From positions 1 through 5,759 of the forward strand of contig JAHISS010000013.1 of the NCBI GenBank assembly GCA_018817905.1: DNA of 5,759 nucleotides, in the 5' to 3' direction. The DNA comes from Nanobdellota archaeon (GTDB lineage: Archaea; Nanobdellota; Nanobdellia; Pacearchaeales; GW2011-AR1). Both the position numbers and the translations under genes were made by a program. Below the pieces are notes generated by a model. That model ran no database searches, was not told where the DNA came from, and worked only from the letters and a program-made list of their open reading frames with translations. Below, piece by piece: positions 1 to 3,781 of this stretch; position 1 is the first letter of the stretch, and every line of letters begins with the position of its first letter.

Positions 1-137
1 AGGGTGAAGACTCTTGTTTTAGTGATGAAGATTGTATAAAAACCGGCGGCGAGATTTCTAGTTTAAGTCCTGCTGGGGAAGAATCTACTGTTTTGAACTT
101 TATTTTGAAAATGCTTGGGCTTTGGGTAAAGCAATAG
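1..137 (+). CDS. C-terminal end of an unidentified protein (partial)
   Basis: An open frame enters from the left edge (first complete codon at position 3) and ends at TAG 135-137, giving 44 visible residues. They include an acidic, Ser-rich stretch with two cysteines four residues apart (CFSDEDC), then a short hydrophobic tail, VLNFILKMLGLWVKQ. The other two plus frames hit stops within the first 40 bases, so this is the only plausible plus-strand reading. Cys-x4-Cys acidic segments of this kind occur in secreted or surface Cys-rich proteins, and the tail could be a weak amphipathic or membrane-associated helix, but neither is enough to assign a function. I do not recognise the family. A non-coding stretch follows, so this is probably the last gene of its transcript. 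Confidence 0.5.
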   Translation, partial: GEDSCFSDEDCIKTGGEISSLSPAGEESTVLNFILKMLGLWVKQ

Positions 138-160
138 ATACAACTGAAAAATAGCTCAGT

Positions 161-180
161 TTGCAATTGCCCTATTGCAA
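161..180 (+). repeat. Perfect 7-bp inverted repeat downstream of the partial gene
   Basis: TTGCAAT (161-167) and ATTGCAA (174-180) are exact reverse complements around the 6-nt loop TGCCCT. It lies 23 nt after the upstream stop codon. No T-tract follows, so it is not a typical archaeal terminator. It could stabilise the 3' end of the upstream mRNA or form part of a structured RNA. Confidence 0.45.
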
Positions 181-224
181 GATTAGTGTGATAGTAATTA
201 TACGGAAAAGATTTGTGGCGTGGT

Positions 225-311
225 GAGAGTGAGCATGTTACGTGTGAAGTATTGTGCTGTGATTCATGCCATACGTGACTGCGAGAAGGGTGAATAATCT
301 TTTTATTCTTT
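225..311 (+). ncRNA. Candidate small structured RNA ending in a U-tract
   Basis: The core is a 10-pair helix between 237-246 and 270-279 (8 Watson-Crick pairs and 2 G-U) closing a 23-nt loop. A G-rich tail (281-291) follows, then CTTTTTATTCTTT at 299-311, which would suit archaeal U-tract termination. A weak TATA-like sequence, TAATTATAC at 197-205, lies about 25 nt before the proposed 5' end. The boundaries are guesses. Nothing matches tRNA, C/D-box or H/ACA consensus well, and the family is unknown. Confidence 0.22.
299..311 (+). terminator. Possible U-tract terminator
   Basis: CTTTTTATTCTTT has 10 T in 13 bases and directly follows the G-rich structured block. Archaeal RNA polymerase terminates at such U-rich runs. 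It would end either the candidate RNA or read-through from the partial upstream gene. Confidence 0.28.
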
Positions 312-335
312 AAGGTGTGACAAAACGAATTAATA

Positions 336-391
336 ACTGCGTGCTACAATATTATTCTACTGTCATAATAATTAAAAACCTCGCATGCAGT
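336..391 (+). repeat. Two-tier inverted repeat just before the DUF362 start
   Basis: ACTGCGTGC (336-344) pairs with GCATGCAGT (383-391): nine pairs with one G-U. Inside it, ATTATT (351-356) pairs with AATAAT (367-372). The structure ends 8 nt before ATG 400. If it is transcribed, it would sit in the leader of the DUF362 mRNA. If that mRNA is leaderless, it could act at the DNA level instead, since the putative TATA box lies within it. Confidence 0.35.
371..378 (+). promoter_or_regulatory. Possible TATA box for the DUF362 gene
   Basis: ATTAAAAA is centred about 25 nt before ATG 400, the spacing expected for a leaderless archaeal transcript. The match to the TATA consensus is weak. The only ribosome-binding candidate is GTGA at 390-393, also weak. 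Confidence 0.3.
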
Positions 392-399
392 GAAAATTG

Positions 400-1167
400 A
401 TGGTTGATGAAGTTAAGGGCGCTTCAATAAAGTTCAAGTCTTATGAAGAGACGGTTCCTAAAATTCTTGATTTGCTGAAATTGCAACGCGAGCTGAAGAA
501 ATATGACAAGATTGTTTTGAAGCCGAACCTTGCTAATTCTTCTGAAGAGTCGACTTCAAGGGAATTTACAGAAGCTGTGCTAAAGTTTTGCCTTGAACAT
601 AAAAATCCTGTTGCAGAGGTTTTTATTGCAGAAGGCGTTGATGGCGCAGACAGCGGCGAAGTCTTTGAATATCTTGGATATGGCGCTCTTGCAGAGAAGT
701 ATTCTGTCGGCTTAGTTGACCTGAACAAAACAGAAACGAAAGAGATAGAAGATTTTGATTTTTCTAAGTTTTCTACGATACATTATCCTAAAATTTTATT
801 GGAAAGTTTGATTATTTCTCTTCCGAAACTCTGCGAAAATGAAGAAACTGTGATTTCTGGTTCATTATCAAACATGCTTGGCGCGTTTCCAGCAGAACAT
901 TACAAGGGATTTTTTTCCAAGGAGAAAAGCAAGATTAGAAAATGGCCAATAAAATATTCTATTCATGACATTGTTAAATGCAAGTTCCCTGACTTTGCAG
1001 TTGTAGATGCTTCTTCGCAAGGAGTTATTTTGGCTGGGCTGCCGCTGGAGATAGATAAGCAAGCAGCAAAGCTCCTGGGCAAGAATTGGAAAGAAATTCC
1101 TTATTTGAAAATGATTGAGGAAAGTTTGACGGAGAAGGAAGAGAAGGATGAGTTTGAATGGGAGTGA
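400..1167 (+). CDS. DUF362-family protein, short form
   Basis: This 255-aa protein shows hallmarks of the DUF362 family. Near residue 40 is IVLKPNLAN, the family's KPNL signature. Mid-protein comes a hydrophobic strand and the SGSLSNMLGAFPAEHYKG block, equivalent to the usual 'SLKNMFG..P' motif. Near the C-terminus is a DAS..G segment followed by DKQAAKLLG, matching the conserved 'D..A..LLG' end. The region between DAS..G and DKQAAKLLG looks shortened, and the protein lacks the 4Fe-4S ferredoxin module that some family members carry. The biochemical role of DUF362 is not established, so none is assigned. ATG 400 is preferred to the in-frame TTG at 397: a TATA-like box lies about 25 nt upstream and no good Shine-Dalgarno is present. 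The protein is Lys/Glu-rich, soluble, has no signal peptide, and ends in a Glu/Lys tail. It appears to be a single-gene unit. Confidence 0.8.
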   Translation: MVDEVKGASIKFKSYEETVPKILDLLKLQRELKKYDKIVLKPNLANSSEESTSREFTEAVLKFCLEHKNPVAEVFIAEGVDGADSGEVFEYLGYGALAEKYSVGLVDLNKTETKEIEDFDFSKFSTIHYPKILLESLIISLPKLCENEETVISGSLSNMLGAFPAEHYKGFFSKEKSKIRKWPIKYSIHDIVKCKFPDFAVVDASSQGVILAGLPLEIDKQAAKLLGKNWKEIPYLKMIEESLTEKEEKDEFEWE

Positions 1168-1174
1168 TTAGTTC

Positions 1175-1196
1175 GCAACAAGTTGCTCGGATTTTT
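1175..1196 (+). terminator. Hairpin plus T-run after the DUF362 gene
   Basis: GCAAC (1175-1179) and GTTGC (1182-1186) are exact complements around AA, and ATTTTT follows at 1191-1196, starting 24 nt after the DUF362 stop. In archaea the T-run is the likelier functional part; the 2-nt loop would have to open in RNA. It is a reasonable end point for the upstream transcript. Confidence 0.35.
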
Positions 1197-1327
1197 GAAA
1201 AATGATTATCTTGTAGAAAAAAAGGAGTTGTGATGATGCCCTATCATCCGGATTGTTGATAATTCACTGGGCTGTGGAATTAAACATGGCAAATATCTAT
1301 GAAGAACCTTGAGTAAATGGAACGTTA
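1197..1327. other. Intergenic stretch with a small hairpin/pseudoknot or sRNA-like motif
   Basis: No convincing gene is present. GATGAT (1232-1237) and ATCATC (1243-1248) form a perfect 6-bp stem around GCCCT. The loop bases GCCC (1238-1241) can also pair with GGGC (1269-1272), giving a possible H-type pseudoknot. The same bases can instead be read as degenerate box C/D elements: GTGATGA at 1230, CGGA at 1249, TGATAA at 1257 and CTGT at 1272. The two readings exclude each other, and neither is strong. Confidence 0.3.
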
Positions 1328-1336
1328 ACTATATTA
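1328..1336 (+). promoter_or_regulatory. TATA box of the acylphosphatase-like gene
   Basis: ACTATATTA is centred 27 nt before ATG 1359, so transcription would begin at or next to the start codon. No Shine-Dalgarno sequence lies between them (the intervening bases are pyrimidine-rich), which supports a leaderless mRNA. Confidence 0.55.
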
Positions 1337-1358
1337 ACCTCCTGCTTTTGTTGTTTTC

Positions 1359-1634
1359 ATGAAAAAATCAATTAGGTTGTCCATTACTGGAAGTGTGCAG
1401 GGTATGTTTTTTGAGCAGTTTGTTTCGGGAAACGCTGATAAGCTGGGAGTCAGAGGATACTTGAGAAAGCTTGAAAACGGAAAAGTTGAAGTGTTTATTG
1501 AGGGAGATGGTGAGAAAGTTGACGAGATGGTCGCTATATGCAAACGAGGAACACAACACACTCAAATAAGAAATGTAGAGGAAAAACCTGAAACGTTCCA
1601 AGATTTTAAAGAATTTAAAATACTAAGAATCTAA
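1359..1634 (+). CDS. Acylphosphatase-fold protein with both catalytic residues replaced
   Basis: At 91 aa this has the length of the acylphosphatase family, and it aligns over its whole length. ITGSVQGMFFEQF (9-21) corresponds to the phosphate-binding loop 'G.VQGVGFR.F', then ADKLGV.GYLRKLENGKVEV (26-45) to the 'A..LGL.GWVRN..DG.VEV' strand, then an acidic EGDGEKV turn and a helix with a Cys. Acylphosphatases hydrolyse the carboxyl-phosphate bond of acylphosphates, using an Arg in the loop (…GFR…) and an Asn after the WVR strand. Here the Arg position is Glu19 and the Asn position is Lys37, while the Gly residues and the fold-defining hydrophobics remain. The seen sequence therefore argues for a folded protein without normal activity, perhaps binding a ligand or nucleic acid. 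ATG 1359 is supported by the upstream TATA spacing. It is a single-gene unit. Confidence 0.8.
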   Translation: MKKSIRLSITGSVQGMFFEQFVSGNADKLGVRGYLRKLENGKVEVFIEGDGEKVDEMVAICKRGTQHTQIRNVEEKPETFQDFKEFKILRI

Positions 1635-1650
1635 GATTAAAGTTTACAAC

Positions 1651-1686
1651 AAATAAAAGAAAAGAGAAATAAAAATAAATAAAAGT
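1651..1686 (-). terminator. U-rich termination region for the minus-strand mini-gene
   Basis: Read on the minus strand, the bases just after the TAA at 1687-1689 are CTTTTATTTATTTTTATTTC and then further T-rich sequence, with no stable hairpin. Such U-rich tracts are the main archaeal termination signal. The plus strand is A-rich here and gives no comparable signal for the acylphosphatase-like gene. Confidence 0.45.
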
Positions 1687-1803
1687 TTACTCTTCTTTTT
1701 CTTCTTCAGCAGGTTCTTCTTCTGGTTCTTCTTTTTCTTCTTCAGCAGGTTCTTCTTCTGGTTCTTCTTTTTCTTCTTCTGTTGTTGTTTCTTCTTCGTC
1801 CAT
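1687..1803 (-). CDS. 38-aa glutamate-repeat mini-protein
   Basis: On the minus strand ATG at 1803-1801 opens a 38-codon frame ending at TAA 1689-1687. The start is well supported: AAGGAGGT (1818-1811) is a near-perfect archaeal Shine-Dalgarno sequence 7 nt before it, with a TATA-like box upstream. Composition is extreme: 24 Glu, 1 Asp, 3 Lys, 4 Pro, 3 Thr, 2 Ala, and no aromatic or Cys residues. After MDEEETTT comes a 12-residue unit, EEEKEEPEEEPA, repeated twice and then cut short at EEEKEE. At about -22 net charge it should be disordered or form an isolated charged helix. I do not recognise a family. Possible roles are a chaperone-like partner for basic proteins (histone, ribosomal proteins) or a metal/counter-ion binder; these are speculation. 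A low-complexity artefact cannot be excluded, but the Shine-Dalgarno makes a real gene likely. Confidence 0.68.
   Translation of the reverse strand: MDEEETTTEEEKEEPEEEPAEEEKEEPEEEPAEEEKEE
1691..1779. repeat. 36-bp tandem repeat, about 2.5 copies
   Basis: Identical 36-bp units occupy 1691-1726 and 1727-1762, and the first 17 bases of a third unit follow at 1763-1779. Each unit encodes twelve residues (three full turns of Glu-rich sequence) of the minus-strand mini-protein. The two full copies show no base differences, which suggests recent duplication or active length change by slippage. Confidence 0.85.
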
Positions 1804-1810
1804 CAATTAT

Positions 1811-1818
1811 ACCTCCTT
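1811..1818 (-). promoter_or_regulatory. Strong Shine-Dalgarno sequence of the mini-protein
   Basis: The minus strand reads AAGGAGGT, complementary to the archaeal 16S rRNA 3' end, with a 7-nt spacer to ATG 1803. It is the best ribosome-binding site in the window and decides the start of this short gene. Confidence 0.75.
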
Positions 1819-1837
1819 TCTAAATTAAAAAAGCACC

Positions 1838-1846
1838 ATATTTAAA
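1838..1846 (-). promoter_or_regulatory. TATA box of the mini-protein gene
   Basis: The minus strand reads TTTAAATAT, close to the archaeal TTTAWATA consensus. A start about 25 nt downstream would fall at about 1817, giving a short leader that just includes the Shine-Dalgarno sequence. Confidence 0.5.
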
Positions 1847-1898
1847 CTTTACAGTTTTGCATTACTACAATTTTTTGCGTCTTATCGGGACGAAAAAA

Positions 1899-1907
1899 AT
1901 ATATAAA
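1899..1907 (+). promoter_or_regulatory. TATA box of lysS
   Basis: ATATATAAA (within AAAATATATAAAC), preceded by a run of A after CG (possible BRE region), is centred 26 nt before ATG 1929. This spacing predicts a leaderless lysS mRNA and argues against the longer in-frame start at 1857, which lies upstream of the promoter. Confidence 0.68.
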
Positions 1908-1928
1908 CACAGTTTTTCTTGTTTAGGG

Positions 1929-3434
1929 ATGGGACGAGAAGAACAGATTGTAAAAGAGAGGGAAAGGAAGGTTAAAGGGCTGAGAGATTTGGGAATTGAG
2001 CCGTATCCTCATAAGTATTTAGTAAAAAATTATGCTGGCGAATTGCAGAAAAAATATGGCAAACTGAACGCTGGAGCTGGAAAGAAAGATTCTGTGAAAA
2101 TTGCTGGGCGGTTGACAAGCCTTCGTGATTTGGGGAAGATAACATTTGGAGGTTTGAGGGACAGTTCTGGGAAGATTCAGATAACTTTGCAGGAAAGGGA
2201 AACAGCTGATAAAGTTCGGGAATTTTTTAAGAAGTTTGTTGATGTTGGAGATATTGTAGGTGTTGAAGGGATGATTTTTAGGACAGCGAGGGGAGAACTT
2301 TCTGTTCTTGTTAAGAAGTTAGAGCTGTTGAGTAAATCTGTTTTGCCTTTGCCGGCGAAGTGGCATGGTTTGCAAGATAAGGAAGAGAGATACAGGAAAA
2401 GGCATCTTGATTTAATTATGAATGAAAATGTTGCGCGGGTTTTTTTAGACAGGTCGAAAATTATCGAGAGCTTGAGGGAGTTTCTTGGCGGGAAGGGATT
2501 TGTTGAGGTGGATACGCCGGTGCTGCAGCCACTGTATGGCGGCGGGGCGGCAAGGCCATTTGTCTCTGAACTGAACAGTTTGAAAATGAAAGTTTATCTT
2601 GCTGTTTCAAAGGAACTTTATTTGAAAAGATTGATTGTCGGGGGATTTGACAAAGTTTACGAAATGGGGCGGGTTTTCAGGAACGAAGGAATTGACGCAA
2701 CGCACAATCCGGAGTTTACAATTCTTGAAACAATGTGGGCTTATGTTGACTACACTGCGAACATGGACCTTTTTGAAGAAATGGTTGAGTATGTGACGAA
2801 AAAACTTTTGGGGAAGACGCAGATAGTTTATCAGGGAGAGAAAATAGAAATGAAGCGGCCGTGGAAACGGATGACGATGGCTGGCGCGATTGAAAAATAT
2901 CTGAAGATTGATGTTGAGAAAATGTCTGACCGGGAGCTTGGAGGTTTTATTGAGAAAAATAATTTGAAGCTGAAGACGAGTTTTAGGCGGGGAGTTGCGA
3001 TTGAGGAGATTTTTTCCGAGCTTGTTCAGAAAGAGCTTATCCAGCCGACGATAATTTACGATTATCCGGCAGATACTTCTCCCTTGGCGAAGAAGAAAGC
3101 TGGGAGTTCAGAGATAACAGAAAGGTTTGAGCCGATAATTAATGGCTGGGAAATGGGGAACAATTATTCAGAGCTGAATGATCCTGCTGCTTTGAAGAAG
3201 GCGTTTCTTGAGCAGGCAGAGTTTAAGAAAAAGGGCGACGACGAGGCAGCGCCTTATGACGAGGATTTTGTCAAAGCGCTTGAGACTGGGATGCCGCCGA
3301 CTTCTGGATTGGGCTTGGGAGTTGACAGATTGATAATGCTGTTGACAGATTCTCCTTCGATTAGAGATGTTATATTTTTTCCTTTTATGAGGCCGTTAGA
3401 TTCAAAAACTAAGAAACAAAATGGAGGTAAGTGA
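1929..3434 (+). CDS. lysS: Class II lysyl-tRNA synthetase
   Basis: This 501-aa enzyme charges tRNA(Lys) with lysine using ATP in the cytoplasm. The N-terminal ~140 residues are the OB-fold anticodon-binding domain (VKIAGRLTSLRDLGKITFGG, then the DSSGKIQI strand). The catalytic core follows with all class II motifs: motif 1 around FLGGKGFVEVDTPVLQP, motif 2 at GRVFRNEGIDATHNPEFT, and motif 3 at GLGLGVDRLIMLL near the end. Lysine-specific blocks are also present, including YDYPADTSPLAKKK and NGWEMGNNYSELNDP. Length is normal and the frame is intact. An open frame extends upstream to 1857, but MGREEQIVKERERKVKGL is the expected beginning and lies 26 nt from a good TATA box, so 1929 is chosen. 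Many archaea use an unrelated class I LysRS; this is the bacterial-type enzyme, also found in a number of DPANN genomes. Its last codons contain the ribosome-binding site of the next gene. Confidence 0.95.
   Translation: MGREEQIVKERERKVKGLRDLGIEPYPHKYLVKNYAGELQKKYGKLNAGAGKKDSVKIAGRLTSLRDLGKITFGGLRDSSGKIQITLQERETADKVREFFKKFVDVGDIVGVEGMIFRTARGELSVLVKKLELLSKSVLPLPAKWHGLQDKEERYRKRHLDLIMNENVARVFLDRSKIIESLREFLGGKGFVEVDTPVLQPLYGGGAARPFVSELNSLKMKVYLAVSKELYLKRLIVGGFDKVYEMGRVFRNEGIDATHNPEFTILETMWAYVDYTANMDLFEEMVEYVTKKLLGKTQIVYQGEKIEMKRPWKRMTMAGAIEKYLKIDVEKMSDRELGGFIEKNNLKLKTSFRRGVAIEEIFSELVQKELIQPTIIYDYPADTSPLAKKKAGSSEITERFEPIINGWEMGNNYSELNDPAALKKAFLEQAEFKKKGDDEAAPYDEDFVKALETGMPPTSGLGLGVDRLIMLLTDSPSIRDVIFFPFMRPLDSKTKKQNGGK
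3423..3428 (+). promoter_or_regulatory. Shine-Dalgarno for the histone-like gene, inside lysS
   Basis: GGAGGT spans the codons for Gly-Gly in the last residues of lysS, 8 nt before ATG 3437. It fixes the start of the short downstream gene and implies translation from a shared lysS transcript. Confidence 0.75.
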
Positions 3435-3436
3435 AC

Positions 3437-3604
3437 ATGACAGACTTAATTGTTAAGAGCAAGATAAAAGAGGCTTGTAAGGGCATGAGTGTTTCGGCAG
3501 ACGTTCCTGAAAGGCTTAACCTGAGAGTTGAGAACATTTTGAAGGATGCTGTTGAGAGGGCAAAGGCGAACGGCAGGCGGACGCTTCAGGCGAGGGATTT
3601 GTAA
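3437..3604 (+). CDS. Short histone-fold-like protein (55 aa)
   Basis: The frame begins 2 nt after the lysS stop behind a perfect GGAGGT. The protein opens MTDLIVKSKIKEACKGMSVS, a first helix and loop. It continues with a long helix (about residues 21-44, DVPERLNLRVENILKDAVERAKANG) and ends with GRRTLQARDL. That end matches the histone-fold signature of archaeal histones (GRKTIKAEDI), and KSKIKE...VS resembles helix 1 plus loop 1. It stops right after the RxTxxxRD element, so the third helix of the standard fold is missing or reduced. Similar short proteins annotated as DUF1931/histone-like occur in DPANN archaea; that comparison is from memory. It probably binds DNA as a dimer or pairs with a full-length histone. 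It is basic (Lys/Arg-rich), with one Cys at residue 14. Confidence 0.75.
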   Translation: MTDLIVKSKIKEACKGMSVSADVPERLNLRVENILKDAVERAKANGRRTLQARDL

Positions 3605-3605
3605 A

Positions 3606-3776
3606 ATGTTTTTCAAACGAAAAAAGAGGTTTCCAACTCTTGCGGTAATTGTTTTGGTGTTTGCGTTAGCGTGGCTTTTTTCTGAGCTGGGTTATCTGGC
3701 GATTAATATTCCGTGGATTCCGGTGATTTTGGTTGTTGTTGCGATTGGTTGGATTGTTAATCGATATGTGGGTTAG
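3606..3776 (+). CDS. 56-aa two-helix membrane protein
   Basis: ATG 3606 lies 1 nt after the histone-like stop; GAGGGA (3592-3597) is a fair ribosome-binding site. The frame is open upstream to 3546, but that extension overlaps the histone-like gene and is discarded. The protein begins MFFKRKKR, a positively charged segment likely to stay in the cytoplasm. Transmembrane helix 1 follows at about residues 11-33 (TLAVIVLVFALAWLF...), a short NIPW turn, and helix 2 at about 38-51 (IPVILVVVAIGWIV), ending in NRYVG. This predicts a helical hairpin with both ends inside. No catalytic or ligand-binding residues stand out and no family is recognised. It is the last gene of the lysS cluster; whether it works with its neighbours is unknown. 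Confidence 0.65.
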   Translation: MFFKRKKRFPTLAVIVLVFALAWLFSELGYLAINIPWIPVILVVVAIGWIVNRYVG

Positions 3777-3781
3777 TTTTT
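3777..3781 (+). terminator. Short T-run ending the lysS cluster
   Basis: TTTTT starts immediately after the TAG at 3774-3776 and runs into the convergent gene's stop codon. It is short, but in position to act as a U-tract terminator. Confidence 0.28.

Larger units (their letters stand above)
138..399. other. 262-bp non-coding region with several hairpins
   Basis: No frame here gives a credible protein. The centre (about 211-290) is clearly richer in G than the flanks, and the DNA contains three separable inverted repeats: 161-180 (perfect 7-bp stem), 237-279 (10 consecutive pairs, two of them G-U) and 336-391 (9-bp outer stem with a 6-bp AT inner stem). A T-rich run follows at 299-311. The first hairpin could end the upstream transcript, the middle block could be a small RNA, and the last lies just before the DUF362 start. 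No tRNA, RNase P or SRP signature was recognised. Confidence 0.5.

Noticed and set aside
152..162. TAGCTCAGTTT, resembling a tRNA D-arm
   Set aside because: No 3' D-stem partner, no TTCRA T-loop and no acceptor stem can be found around it, so it is not a tRNA.
441..728. 95-aa open frame on the minus strand
   Set aside because: It lies wholly inside the DUF362 gene, has a Ser/Pro/Arg-rich composition typical of an antisense shadow, and has no ribosome-binding site or recognisable domain.
1224..1259. 8-codon open frame (MMPYHPDC) behind GGAG, leader-peptide-like
   Set aside because: The spacing is short (5 nt), the peptide lacks a run of one regulatory amino acid, there is no attenuator downstream, and the bases are better explained by the hairpin.
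1334..1601. Two minus-strand open frames (75 and 77 aa) over the acylphosphatase-like gene
   Set aside because: The opposite strand encodes a clear family member over the same bases; these are low-complexity Ser/Phe-rich shadows.
1857..1928. Upstream extension of lysS by 24 residues
   Set aside because: It contains the TATA box, is not homologous to LysRS N-termini, and has no ribosome-binding site; ATG 1929 fits both the family and the promoter.
3546..3605. Upstream extension of the membrane mini-protein by 20 residues
   Set aside because: It overlaps the histone-like gene in another frame and is Arg/Gly-rich shadow sequence; ATG 3606 directly follows the previous stop.
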